From assembly GCF_000620705.1 (NCBI RefSeq), contig NZ_KK211168.1, positions 185,462-249,461 on the forward strand: 64,000 nucleotides of DNA. The letters are read 5' to 3'. Each line of letters starts with the position of its first letter. Within the stretch, counting starts at the first letter, position 1. Position numbers and translations under genes: made by a program. Below, in pieces: positions 1 through 10,189 of this stretch. A model generated the notes under the pieces. It was not told the origin of the DNA. It saw only the letters and a program-made list of their open reading frames with translations, and ran no database searches. The stretch is from Nocardioides sp. URHA0020 (lineage in GTDB: Bacteria; Actinomycetota; Actinomycetes; Propionibacteriales; Nocardioidaceae).

Positions 1-2568
1 CTTGACGCTGCCGGTCGGCACGAGGCCGCCCACGCCGCCGACCGTGACGGTGACGGTGCCGGCCGCGCCGTACGCCCTGGTCGGCGCCGACGCGGTCAGC
101 TTCGCTGCCGCCTTGCCCACGCTCAGCGCGTGCGCACTGGACTCGGAGGAGCCGAAGTCGTCGTCACCGAGGTACTCGGCGTGCACCTGGTAGCTGCCCA
201 CCGCCAGGTCCGACGGCAGGGTGAAGGTCGCGACGTGGTCCACGACCGTGGCGTCGATCGTCGCCGGCAGCCCGTGCAGACGCACGGTGCCGGTGGCGCC
301 GTCGGTGACCGTCGCGGTGAGCGTCCCGGCCGCGCCGTACGTCGTGGACGTCGGCCCCGCCAGCGTGGTCGTGGACGTGTTGGCGACGACCGCGAGGGTG
401 CGCGGCGCCGACGTGCTCGCATCGTTGGTCGCGTCGCCGCTGTACGACGCGGTGACCTCGTAGCTGCCGGTGGGCACCGAGGCCGGGACGTCCAGCGTCA
501 CGGCTCCGTTGCTCACGTCACCGGTGACGTCGCCACCGGGCAGACCGTGCAGCGCGACGGTGCCGGTCGCGGTCGCGGACGAGACCGTCGCGGTGAACTG
601 GCCACCCTGGCCCACCGTGATGCTGGTGGGTCCCGACAGGGTCGTGGTGGTCGCACCGACGACGAAGCTGACCTCCTTCGACGAGGGTGCGATCAGGTCG
701 CCACGACCGAGGTACTCGACGGTGTACGTCGTCGTGCCCGGAGTCGCCTGGGTGCCGAGGGCGAACGACGTCCGGCCGCCGCGGGTGACCCGCTTGCGGT
801 CCACCTCGGTGCCGTTGCCGTCCAGCAGCCTGACCCAGCCGCGCGGCTGGGCGGTGAGCGTGCCGGCCGGGTCGGAGGAGCTGGCCCCGTTGGTCGACTG
901 GTACGGCGCGTAGTCGGACGCGTCGAGCGTGACGTTGAGCGTCACCGCGGCTCCGGTCTTGACCGAGGCGCCGACGCCGGTGACCGTGGTCGAGCTCGGG
1001 AGCTCGTCGGTGAACCCGCGGAAGACCTGCTCGATGTCGTCGATGCCCTCCTTCGCGAACGCCCGCTGGTTGGCGAGCGCGTTGCTGCCGACCGCCGAGC
1101 TGCCGCGGAAGCTGCCGTCCGAGGCGGGCAGGTCCTTGCCTTTCACGTACCACCACTCGGTCATGTACTCGGTGTTGCCGCCGTTGTCGTTCTGGCGCAG
1201 CGCCTGGTCGACGACCGGGGCCGGGTCGCCGGCGGCGTCGACGTGGTCCTTGTTGTAGGTGAGCAGGTGGCCGACCTGGATGCGGACCGCCTCGGTGATC
1301 GGCTTCGTGACGTCGCCGTCGGGGAAGTAGTAGTGCGGTGTGGAGGTCGTGACCTGGGTGGTCCTGCCGTACTCGGCGATCGCGTTGGTCAGGTAGGTGT
1401 TGACCGTCTGCCCGTAGACCTGGCTCGGGTAGAGCAGGCGGGTGTCCGGTCCGGTCCCGGTCGTGATGTTCTGGCCGGAGCTGCGGCTGTGGTCGTAGTT
1501 GGATCCACCGTTCGACGTCGAGAAGAGCGAGTAGTCGAAGTTGTAGACCTTCTTGACGCCGTACTTCTGGGCGTCCTTGTTGACGTCCTTCACGATCGCC
1601 CGGGTGTTGTGGCACCACGTCCCGCCGAAGAGGAACGGGATGTCGCCGGACTTCTTCAGCAGGGCGATCCACTCCGGGTAGGTGATCGGCTGGACGCGCC
1701 ACCCGTCGGCGTTGTCGGCGTCGGTCAGGATGTCGCCGCCGTAGATGCTCGCGTCGGCGTACGTCGAGTTGTGGCGCCGGTTGGCCTCGTCCTTCCAGAA
1801 CTGGAACGCCGAGTTGGTGGCGTAGTCGGCCGCGGGGACGGCTCCGAGCACGTCCTGGACCTCGGCCTTGTAGGCCTCGACCTCACCCGGGGTGTCCAGG
1901 TCGCTCGCGGTCTTGCGGTCCGACAGCGACGACACGATGTGGTCGTCGGTCGGGGTGCCCCCGACGTCGATCTGCCGGTCCTTGTTGTAGACGAAGAGGT
2001 AGGGGCCGGTGATGACCCCGTCGGTGCGGATGAACTCCGGCTCGGTGTCCTTGTTGAGGTAGTCGTCGGTGTGGGTCGAGTAGTACGAGCCCGGGTTGCC
2101 GGCGGCCCCGCCGGTCGGGCCCTCGTTCTGCCAGTACGTCAGGGCGGCGCCACCGGTGACCGACGCGAGGTCGTTCCAGTTCCAGAGGTTCCACTTGCCG
2201 CCGTCGATCTTCGGCGTGAAGTTGTAGATCTTCGTGATCCCGTAGGCCTTGGCGACCTGGTTGATGTAGCCGAGCGTCGCCTGGGTGTTCGCGTCGTTCG
2301 GGTCGCCGATGACGAAGGCGAAGTTGCCGGACTTGTCACGCAGGAGGTACTTGAAGCGCTCCAGCGTCACGGTCTCGAAGACGCTGTCCGCGCCGACGCC
2401 GGGGTAGGCGTCCTTGAAGTAGTCGAAGTCGATGCCGTGGGTGGCGGGCGGGACGGTGTCGGCCGCGTGGGCCGCCGTCACACCTCCCAGGGGCGAGAGT
2501 GGCGAGAGGGCGACGGCTGCGGCGGCTGCCACCGCGAGCCCGCGCCAGGTTCTACGAAGTGCATACAC
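1..2568 (-). CDS. Large secreted protein: duplicated thioredoxin-like module plus Ig-like repeats (3' end outside window)
   Basis: 856 codons are visible and the stop lies beyond position 1. The GTG start at 2568 is fixed by an in-frame TGA four codons upstream. Residues 1-35 are a signal peptide (RRTW, an Ala/Val core, then AHA-AD). Residues about 68-120 and 298-350 are diverged copies of one module: KSGNFAFVIGDPND...KIYNF and KSGDIPFLFGGTWCHNT...KVYNF. The second copy carries a GGTWC motif at 315-319, resembling a thioredoxin-type fold with one cysteine; the first copy lacks it. From about residue 527 there are at least four bacterial Ig-like beta domains (527-637, 639-728, 731-817, 821 onward) with repeated TTTLSGPT and GSYEVTASY-type motifs. 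It is probably exported and displayed at the envelope. It lies 127 bp downstream of the FN3 protein gene and is probably in one operon with it and the cystine-type symporter. Enzymatic function is unknown. Confidence 0.85.
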   Translation of the reverse strand, partial: MYALRRTWRGLAVAAAAAVALSPLSPLGGVTAAHAADTVPPATHGIDFDYFKDAYPGVGADSVFETVTLERFKYLLRDKSGNFAFVIGDPNDANTQATLGYINQVAKAYGITKIYNFTPKIDGGKWNLWNWNDLASVTGGAALTYWQNEGPTGGAAGNPGSYYSTHTDDYLNKDTEPEFIRTDGVITGPYLFVYNKDRQIDVGGTPTDDHIVSSLSDRKTASDLDTPGEVEAYKAEVQDVLGAVPAADYATNSAFQFWKDEANRRHNSTYADASIYGGDILTDADNADGWRVQPITYPEWIALLKKSGDIPFLFGGTWCHNTRAIVKDVNKDAQKYGVKKVYNFDYSLFSTSNGGSNYDHSRSSGQNITTGTGPDTRLLYPSQVYGQTVNTYLTNAIAEYGRTTQVTTSTPHYYFPDGDVTKPITEAVRIQVGHLLTYNKDHVDAAGDPAPVVDQALRQNDNGGNTEYMTEWWYVKGKDLPASDGSFRGSSAVGSNALANQRAFAKEGIDDIEQVFRGFTDELPSSTTVTGVGASVKTGAAVTLNVTLDASDYAPYQSTNGASSSDPAGTLTAQPRGWVRLLDGNGTEVDRKRVTRGGRTSFALGTQATPGTTTYTVEYLGRGDLIAPSSKEVSFVVGATTTTLSGPTSITVGQGGQFTATVSSATATGTVALHGLPGGDVTGDVSNGAVTLDVPASVPTGSYEVTASYSGDATNDASTSAPRTLAVVANTSTTTLAGPTSTTYGAAGTLTATVTDGATGTVRLHGLPATIDATVVDHVATFTLPSDLAVGSYQVHAEYLGDDDFGSSESSAHALSVGKAAAKLTASAPTRAYGAAGTVTVTVGGVGGLVPTGSVK

Positions 2569-2695
2569 AGGCGATCTTCACTTTCTGCTGCCACACTGGG
2601 CAGGCCGAATGACCTTCACGAGGGTGATCGGTGGGCTGGGTTGCCGGGCGTCTGCAAACTTCGGGCAATCCAGCCGCTCTCATGTGCGGGCCGTC

Positions 2696-4075
2696 TCAGA
2701 CCACCTCCGTGCTGACGCCCGAGACGGCGACCGGGACGCGCGGCGCCGAGGGCGCCGTCGTCGGGAGCGGTGACCCGTGGGCGTGCTGCGCGCGCCGGCG
2801 GCGGGAGCGCAGCGGGTGCCACAGCAGGGAGAGGACGCCGGCGGCGGCGAGGCCGCCGAGGATGACCAGACCGGTCTGCGGCGGCACGGTCTCGGCGGGG
2901 CCGGCCGTCGCGGTGTCGGTGCCCGCTGGGTCCGCGTCATCGGCCGCGTCGGCGTCGGCGGCGACCGTGTCGACCAGGGCCACCGGTGTGCTGGTGACCT
3001 CGGTCCCGTCGTAGACGACGACGAGATGGTGGTCGCCGGGCTCGACGTCACCGGGCACCGTCACCGTGGTGGAGAACGCGCCGTCGCCGTCGGTGGCGAC
3101 CGTGGCGAGCTCGACCGGGGTCGAGTGCAGCTCCAGCACGAGCTCGGGCACGTTGACGGCGTACCCGGCGCCGGTCACGGTGACCGTGGCGCCCGGCTGG
3201 AGGTCGCCGTCGACGGTGAGCTCGCCCTTGACCTCCTCGATCGGGGTGCCGATGGTGGCGATGTCCGAGGGCGGTGACGACGGTGACTCGCCGGCCGCGT
3301 TCACGGCTCGTACGGCGGCGCGGTAGTTGCCGTCGGCCAGCCCGGTGAAGGTGTGCGACGTGGTGGCCGCGTCGGTCTCCACGGGGTCGGCGCCGCTGAA
3401 GCGCAGCACGTAGCCGGTGACGCCCTCCAGGTCGGCGTCGGCGGAGGCCTGCCAGGCCACCGTGACCTGGTCACCGTCGACCTCGACCGTCGGTGCGGCC
3501 GGTGCGGTCGGTGCCCCCTCGGCCACGACCTCGTCGCCGTCGAGACCGAGGTCGTCGTCCAGCGGCGCGGCGGGTGCCGAGGGAGCCTCGCCCGAGGTGG
3601 GGGCGGCGGATGAGGAGGCCTGGGCGGTCGGCTTCGACGTCGCCTTGGTGGTGGGCTTCGAGGTCGGCTTCTTCGTCGGCTTGGCGGTGGGCTTGCTCGT
3701 CGGCTTCGCCGTCGGGCTCGATGACGGCGACGGTGAGGGGGCTGGGTCCGAGGCGTAGAGGACGTCGTAGTTCTTGTACGCGTCCCTCGGCTGCCAGACC
3801 CCGTTGTGGTTGGGGAAGCGGATCCACGGCCGGCCGTTGGTCTCACCGGTCTCGCAGCCGATGATGGGGGAGCACTGCTCGATCTCGGGGTGGGACAGCG
3901 CGACACCGGTGTCGTCCTGGAGGCACAGCTGGTCATCGCCGCCGTCGACCCACTCGAGGTCGCTCGCGCTGGCCTGGAAGGTCAGCCCCTGCAGTGCCAG
4001 CACCAGGACGGGGACGAGCATCAGGGCGGAGAGCCACCGGGGGCGTCGGCGGACACGGGCGGGCTGGGTGGTCAT
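2696..4075 (-). CDS. Membrane-anchored secreted protein with Thr/Lys/Pro linker and FN3 domain
   Basis: 459 residues. Arg-rich N-terminus followed by a hydrophobic signal sequence (residues 14-37, cleavage near ASA-SD). Residues 38-110 form a small Cys-containing domain (Cys at about 51, 68, 74). Residues 110-160 are a low-complexity PSPSPSSSP/KPTSKPT linker of the kind that spans cell walls. A fibronectin type III-like domain follows at about 190-277 and an Ig-like domain at 283-370. VPPQTG at 396-401 precedes a hydrophobic segment (402-418) and RSRRRR. This resembles a sortase signal, but the Leu of LPXTG is missing and a 32-residue tail follows the basic cluster, so a plain C-terminal membrane anchor is equally likely. 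The ATG overlaps the symporter stop by 4 bp, so translation is probably coupled. Confidence 0.85.
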   Translation of the reverse strand: MTTQPARVRRRPRWLSALMLVPVLVLALQGLTFQASASDLEWVDGGDDQLCLQDDTGVALSHPEIEQCSPIIGCETGETNGRPWIRFPNHNGVWQPRDAYKNYDVLYASDPAPSPSPSSSPTAKPTSKPTAKPTKKPTSKPTTKATSKPTAQASSSAAPTSGEAPSAPAAPLDDDLGLDGDEVVAEGAPTAPAAPTVEVDGDQVTVAWQASADADLEGVTGYVLRFSGADPVETDAATTSHTFTGLADGNYRAAVRAVNAAGESPSSPPSDIATIGTPIEEVKGELTVDGDLQPGATVTVTGAGYAVNVPELVLELHSTPVELATVATDGDGAFSTTVTVPGDVEPGDHHLVVVYDGTEVTSTPVALVDTVAADADAADDADPAGTDTATAGPAETVPPQTGLVILGGLAAAGVLSLLWHPLRSRRRRAQHAHGSPLPTTAPSAPRVPVAVSGVSTEVV

Positions 4076-5562
4076 CGGGTCTCCAGGGAGTTCTTCACGA
4101 GTGGGCGGTCGGTGATGTCGCAGGCCCCGACGAGGGCGGACGGGAACGGCGTGTCGAAGAGCGCTGCCGTGGTCAGCGGCAGCTCGGTGACAGGCGCAAC
4201 CACGGGCACCCGTGCCGGCTGCGGCGCGCCGGGCGCGTCGTCGGTCCGGTCGTTGGCCGCGTCGAAGATCGCGTCGTCGAGCCGACCCTCACGCCGGGCG
4301 ACGAGGACCGACGCGACCGCGGCGGCGGTGACGTTGTTGAGCGTGCGTGCCATGTCGACGATGGCGCTGATCGGCAGCGTCAGGATGATGACCTCGAGCG
4401 GCAGCCCGGCGGCGGCGAAGACGGTCGTGGCCGTCACGGTCGCGGTCCCCGGGACGCCCGCCGTACCCAGCGAGACGACCAGGGCGAGCAGGATCAGCAC
4501 GGCGTAGTCGGTCAGGCCGTAGGACAGGCCGAGACCGTTGATGGCGTAGACCGCGAGGAGCATCGGCCACACCCCGGCGCACCCGGGCATCCCGATCGTC
4601 GTGCCGAGCGGAGCGGTGAAGCCCGCGATGTCGGCCGGCACGCCGATCTTGCGGGTCAGCAGACCGGTCGTGACCGGCAGGGTGCCGGCGCTGCTCTGCG
4701 TCGTGAACGCGGTGAGCTGTGCCGGGAAGATCTTGCGGAAGAAGACGGTCGGCCTGACGTCGCCCCACACGCGCAGCACCACGGCGTTGACGGGGAACGC
4801 GTCGATGAAGCACGCGAGGTAGCCCACCAGCAGCAGCGTGAGCAGCGGCATCAGCGTGTCGACCTTGAGCGAGGTCTTCGACACGGCACCGGCCGTCAGC
4901 GCGAGGACGGCGTACGGCGTCAGCTTGATGACGAACCCGACGACCTTGAACACGATCTCGCGGAAGCCGTCGATCAACGCCTTCACCGGCGCCATCTGCT
5001 CCGGCTTGCGGTCGGCGACCATCGAGAGCGCGACGGCGACGGCGACGGTCGCGATGATGATCGGGATGACGTTGTTCTCAGCGATGTCCGAGACGATGTT
5101 GGAGGGGAAGAAGCCCAGGAAGACCTGGGTGAACGACTCCTTGAACTCGTTCAGCGTCGTCGTCGGCACGCCCTGCGTCTCGAGGTCGGCGCCCTTGCCG
5201 ACGCCGAGCTGCAGTGCCAGCCCGAGCGTGAGCAGGATCGCGAGGAGGTTGAGCGTCAGCAGCCAGAAGATCGAGGCGCCGCCGATCCGCTTGAGCTGCG
5301 AGGTCGAGCCGAGCGACGTGATGCTCGACAGGATCGAGACGATCACCAGGGGGGCGACGACCGCCATCAGCAGCTTGATGTACGCCTGCCCGAGCGGGTC
5401 GACGTACTGGACGTGGTCGCGGAAGACGTAGCCGACCGCGATGCCCAGGAACAGCCCGATGAAGGTGAGCACCGCGAAGTTCACCTGCCTGCGCGACAGC
5501 GTGATCAGCCCCGCGAAGAGGCCCAGCGTCACCGCCAGGCCGCTCAGAGCCCATGTGTCCAC
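4072..5562 (-). CDS. tcyP: Dicarboxylate/amino acid:cation symporter, L-cystine (TcyP) type
   Basis: 496 residues with about 9-10 hydrophobic helices in the DAACS fold. The motifs AYIKLLMAVVAPLVIVSI, FTTQSSAGTLPVTT and GMPGCAGVWPMLLAV follow the pattern I recall for the cystine carrier TcyP (FTSRSSAGAMPLN, GQNGCAGIYPAMLAM) rather than DctA or GltP, so L-cystine uptake is the best guess. C-terminal residues from about 430 (RREGRLDDAIFDAAN onward) are a soluble tail longer than is usual in the family. GGTGG lies 5 nt before the ATG. It is the first gene of a probable three-gene operon with two secreted proteins, and is divergent from the kinase gene at 5786 across a 223-bp region containing a perfect 14-bp palindrome. 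Confidence 0.9.
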   Translation of the reverse strand: MDTWALSGLAVTLGLFAGLITLSRRQVNFAVLTFIGLFLGIAVGYVFRDHVQYVDPLGQAYIKLLMAVVAPLVIVSILSSITSLGSTSQLKRIGGASIFWLLTLNLLAILLTLGLALQLGVGKGADLETQGVPTTTLNEFKESFTQVFLGFFPSNIVSDIAENNVIPIIIATVAVAVALSMVADRKPEQMAPVKALIDGFREIVFKVVGFVIKLTPYAVLALTAGAVSKTSLKVDTLMPLLTLLLVGYLACFIDAFPVNAVVLRVWGDVRPTVFFRKIFPAQLTAFTTQSSAGTLPVTTGLLTRKIGVPADIAGFTAPLGTTIGMPGCAGVWPMLLAVYAINGLGLSYGLTDYAVLILLALVVSLGTAGVPGTATVTATTVFAAAGLPLEVIILTLPISAIVDMARTLNNVTAAAVASVLVARREGRLDDAIFDAANDRTDDAPGAPQPARVPVVAPVTELPLTTAALFDTPFPSALVGACDITDRPLVKNSLETR

Positions 5563-5629
5563 CCGTGATCTCGCTCTCTCCAGGTCCGTTGGTGCATGAC
5601 GTCGTCGGATGTGTCGGGGATATTTCCCA

Positions 5630-5643
5630 AAGTCGATCGACTT
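5630..5643. promoter_or_regulatory. Perfect 14-bp palindrome in divergent promoter region
   Basis: AAGTCGATCGACTT is self-complementary. It sits in the 5563-5785 spacer between the divergent symporter and kinase genes, beside the AT-rich stretches GGATATTTCCC and GACTATAACGG, which could hold -10 boxes for either direction. A dimeric repressor site controlling the symporter operon is plausible; the regulator is not identified here. Confidence 0.45.
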
Positions 5644-5785
5644 GGTGGACTATAACGGGACGGCGGCGGTCCGTCTCACCATTCCGACAGCGTGTCCACC
5701 AGTCGGGACGAGGTCGTCGTACGCCGCGGGAGTGTCGCGGGCAGGGTCACGTCCGGGGCGCCGCGCGTGCACTAGCGTGCAAGCC

Positions 5786-6694
5786 ATGTGGCAGCCCGAA
5801 CCCGGGTGGCACCCGCTGCCCGGCGGCAGTGGTGCCTCGACGGTTGGCGTCTGGAGGACGGTCCTCGGCGAGCAGCCCGTGGTCGTCAAGCGGCTGTCGC
5901 GTCCCGGCGCCGACGACCTGGCGGAGCTCACGAACCCTCGCCACTTCGCCTACTGGCGGCGTGCCGCCGACGTCGTCACCGCCGCGACCGTCGTCGACAC
6001 CCCTGGCCTGCGCTCGGCCGGTCTGGGCGCGGTCGAGGAGGACGAGGACGGCATCACGATCACCACCGAGTGGGTCGAGGACGCCTCGAGCAGCGGCCTC
6101 TTCTGCGCGCGCGCCATGGGGCGGTTCGCCGGGGCGCACCTCGCGGCTGCTCCCTGGCTGGCGCGCAACCAGCTGCGCGACCGGCTGACCCGGGTCGAGC
6201 GGCACGGCGGCTGGCAGACCCTGGCGCGGACGACTGTCGCGGACGTCGCCGACCACCTGTGGGGCCGACGCACCGAGCTGCTCGCGGCCGCCGACGCCCT
6301 GGTGCAGGTGCCGCAGCACGGCGACGCCGTACCCCCCAACCTGCTGGGACGTGCCGACGACGACGTGGTGGCCGTCGACTGGGCGACCCTGGGGACGGGC
6401 CCGGTCGGGGCGGACCTCGGCTACTTCGCCCTGACGGCGCGCGAGGAGCTCGAGCCGCTGATCGATGCCTACCTGCTGGGGCTGCCCGACGGCCTGGCAA
6501 CCCGCGACGAGGTCACACTCGGTGCCCGCGTCACCGCTGTCTACACCGTCCTCAACCGGGCCGAGTGGGCGCTGGCCCGGGCGGCGCGCGGCGAGGGAGC
6601 GCTCGCCGGCAAGTTCCGGCACCCGGCCGTCGCCCCGCACCTGCGCGCGCTGCAGCGGCAGTTCCCGCACATCGAGGCCCTGACGCAGGGGTGA
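5786..6694 (+). CDS. Aminoglycoside-phosphotransferase-fold small-molecule kinase
   Basis: 302 residues with an APH/choline-kinase-like fold. A VVVKRL lysine motif near residue 35 is the ATP-binding strand, and HGDAVPPNLLGR...VVAVDWATLG (about 180-205) is the Brenner-type catalytic loop, with H-x-D followed by the metal-binding D in place of DFG. The start is the ATG at 5786, exactly 7 nt after a TAGCGT -10 box, so the mRNA is probably leaderless; the frame is open further upstream but has no better start. The substrate cannot be told from the sequence. It is convergent with the metallopeptidase gene, 13 bp apart. Confidence 0.85.
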   Translation: MWQPEPGWHPLPGGSGASTVGVWRTVLGEQPVVVKRLSRPGADDLAELTNPRHFAYWRRAADVVTAATVVDTPGLRSAGLGAVEEDEDGITITTEWVEDASSSGLFCARAMGRFAGAHLAAAPWLARNQLRDRLTRVERHGGWQTLARTTVADVADHLWGRRTELLAAADALVQVPQHGDAVPPNLLGRADDDVVAVDWATLGTGPVGADLGYFALTAREELEPLIDAYLLGLPDGLATRDEVTLGARVTAVYTVLNRAEWALARAARGEGALAGKFRHPAVAPHLRALQRQFPHIEALTQG

Positions 6695-6707
6695 GCGAGC
6701 CGCCGTC

Positions 6708-7613
6708 TCAGAGTGCCCCGCGCGCGAAGGTGTCGCAGGCCTCCAGGGTGCCGTCGCTGTAGCCCGTGCGGAACCACTGCACCCGCGACTTCGCCGAGCC
6801 GTGGGTCCAGGACTCCGGGTCGACGTCACCGCCCGAGGACTGCTGGATGCGGTCGTCGCCGACAGCCGTCGCGGCGTCCACCGCCTGCTGGATGTCCTCG
6901 TCGGTCAGGCCCTCGATCAGCGTGTTGCCGTCCGCGTCCTGCGTGGTGCTCGCCGCCTTCGCCCACATGCCCGCGTAGCAGTCGGCCTGGAGCTCGAGGC
7001 GTACGGCGTCGCTCTTGGCGCCCTGCTGCGTCTTGACCTTGCCCATGGTGCCGAGCAGGTTCTGGATGTGGTGGCCGTACTCGTGGGCCAGCACGTAGGC
7101 CTCGACGAAGCCGCCGTCGGGTCCGCCGAGCTGGCGCTCGAGCACCTCGTCGAAGAAGGTGGTGTCGAGGTAGATCGTCTGGTCCGTGGGGCAGTAGAAG
7201 GGGCCGACGGCCGCCGTCGCCGAGCCGCACCCGGTGCTGATGGCGCCGGTGAAGGTCTCGATCTTGCGCTCGGGCTGGAACGCCGTGCCCGACTGGGTGG
7301 GAAGCGTGTCGGACCAGTAGTCGCCGAGCGAGTTCTCGATCGCCGTACGCGCGCAGTCGGTGGAGCCGTTGGCGTCGGCGCCGCTGTCGCACTGCGCGTA
7401 GCGGCCGGTGTCGGCCGCCTGATCGCCCTCGGAGCCGCCGCCGAGCCAGATGCCCGCCACCACGACGATCGCGACGATGATCAGGGTGCCGATCCCGCCG
7501 CCGGCGGCACCGCCGGGGATCGGGATGCCGCCGCCCCCGCCTCGGCCGCCGCTCGACCGTCCGGCGTCGCCCATCCGACTGGTGTCGAGCCGGGCCTTGG
7601 GGTTGAACCGCAT
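6708..7613 (-). CDS. YpfJ-family neutral zinc metallopeptidase, membrane-anchored
   Basis: 301 residues. The N-terminus has MRFNPKARLDTSRM and a Gly-rich segment, then one transmembrane helix (GTLIIVAIVVVAGIWLGGG, about 41-59) and an extracytoplasmic domain. Catalytic zinc motif HEYGHH (HExxH) lies near residue 170, followed by a downstream ELQADCYAGMWA segment that supplies the third ligand in this family. The family is annotated as putative neutral zinc metallopeptidase; physiological substrates are not known to me. The ATG at 7613 is preceded by CCAGGAG. It is divergent from the ABC-F gene across 123 bp. Confidence 0.9.
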   Translation of the reverse strand: MRFNPKARLDTSRMGDAGRSSGGRGGGGGIPIPGGAAGGGIGTLIIVAIVVVAGIWLGGGSEGDQAADTGRYAQCDSGADANGSTDCARTAIENSLGDYWSDTLPTQSGTAFQPERKIETFTGAISTGCGSATAAVGPFYCPTDQTIYLDTTFFDEVLERQLGGPDGGFVEAYVLAHEYGHHIQNLLGTMGKVKTQQGAKSDAVRLELQADCYAGMWAKAASTTQDADGNTLIEGLTDEDIQQAVDAATAVGDDRIQQSSGGDVDPESWTHGSAKSRVQWFRTGYSDGTLEACDTFARGAL

Positions 7614-7659
7614 CGACACTCCTGGGGTGGCTGTTCGCAAGACTGGGTCGTGCTGGGGC

Positions 7660-7683
7660 ACGTGACTGGGTACGTGACTGGGG
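7660..7683. repeat. Tandem 12-bp direct repeat in divergent promoter region
   Basis: ACGTGACTGGGT is followed at once by ACGTGACTGGGG, 54 bp before the ABC-F start. The repeat lies between the divergent metallopeptidase and ABC-F genes and has a weaker related sequence upstream (AGACTGGGTCGTG). It could be a regulator binding site or slippage product. Confidence 0.35.
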
Positions 7684-7736
7684 ACACCGTCGCCGATGCC
7701 CGGAAGGACCGTACCCACAACTACGCTTGAGTCCTC

Positions 7737-9335
<1,599 letters not shown>

Positions 9336-9373
9336 CGTCGTCGGTGTCCACGCTCCCGTCTAGGGTCGGCGCC

Positions 9374-10159
9374 ATGGACCCGAAGACGCTCGAGGACGCC
9401 GGCCTGCTGTACGACGTGGCGGGGCCGGTCGCGACGATCACGCTGAACCGTCCGCAGGTGCGCAACGCCCAGACGCCCACGATGTGGCACGCCCTGGCGG
9501 CGATCGGGGAGGAGCTGCCCGACGACGTGCGGGTGGTGGTCGTGAAGGGCTCCGGGGCGGCGTTCTCGGCCGGGCTCGACCGCAGCATGCTGGACCCCAG
9601 CACCGCCGGTGAGGGCTCGGTCGTGGCGCTGATGACGCAGTCCGACGAGGAGGTGTCGTCCGCGATCGACGGCTTCCAGCAGGGCTTCACGTTCCTGCGC
9701 GACCCGCGCTTCGTCTCGATCGCCGCGGTGCACGGCTACGCCATCGGCGCCGGCTTCCAGCTCGCGCTCTCGTGCGACCTGCGGGTGGTCGCGGACGACG
9801 CTCAGTTCTGCATGAAGGAGTCGGCCCTGGGGCTGGTCCCCGACCTGACCGGAACAAAGCCGCTCGTCGAGAGCGTTGGCTATGCCAGGGCGCTGGAGAT
9901 CTGTGCCACGGCGCGGATGGTGGGCGCGCACGAGTCCGTGGACATCGGGCTCGCGCTGGCCGCCGTACCGGTCGAGGAGCTGGAGGCGACCGTGGCCGAT
10001 CTCGTGGCCGCCCTGACCGCTCCGCTGGCCGGCGCGGTGAGTGAGACCAAGGCGCTGCTCCAGGGTGCTGCCGACCGCAGCCTCGACGAGCAGCGTCGCC
10101 TGGAGCGCGAGGCGCAGACCCGGCGCTTCCGGGAGCTGGTCTCGCTGATGGGCCGGTAG
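9374..10159 (+). CDS. Enoyl-CoA hydratase/isomerase family protein
   Basis: 261 residues of the crotonase fold. VATITLNRPQVRNAQ starts the fold, the oxyanion-hole strand GSGAAFSAGLD is near residue 60, and HGYAIGAGFQLALSCDLR near 120 forms the second oxyanion loop. The usual hydratase pair of glutamates is not obvious at the expected positions (ALGLVPDLTGTKPL), so it may act as an isomerase or other crotonase. The ATG at 9374 lies 7 nt after TAGGGT, so leaderless. The gene follows the ABC-F gene by 38 bp but has its own promoter. Confidence 0.88.
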   Translation: MDPKTLEDAGLLYDVAGPVATITLNRPQVRNAQTPTMWHALAAIGEELPDDVRVVVVKGSGAAFSAGLDRSMLDPSTAGEGSVVALMTQSDEEVSSAIDGFQQGFTFLRDPRFVSIAAVHGYAIGAGFQLALSCDLRVVADDAQFCMKESALGLVPDLTGTKPLVESVGYARALEICATARMVGAHESVDIGLALAAVPVEELEATVADLVAALTAPLAGAVSETKALLQGAADRSLDEQRRLEREAQTRRFRELVSLMGR

Positions 10160-10189
10160 ACGACGACGATGACCAGGTAGGGAGCAGAC

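Noticed and set aside
5609..5785. N-terminal extension of the kinase gene
   Set aside because: The extra residues resemble no kinase N-terminus and would cover the palindrome and promoter; ATG 5786 fits the leaderless pattern.
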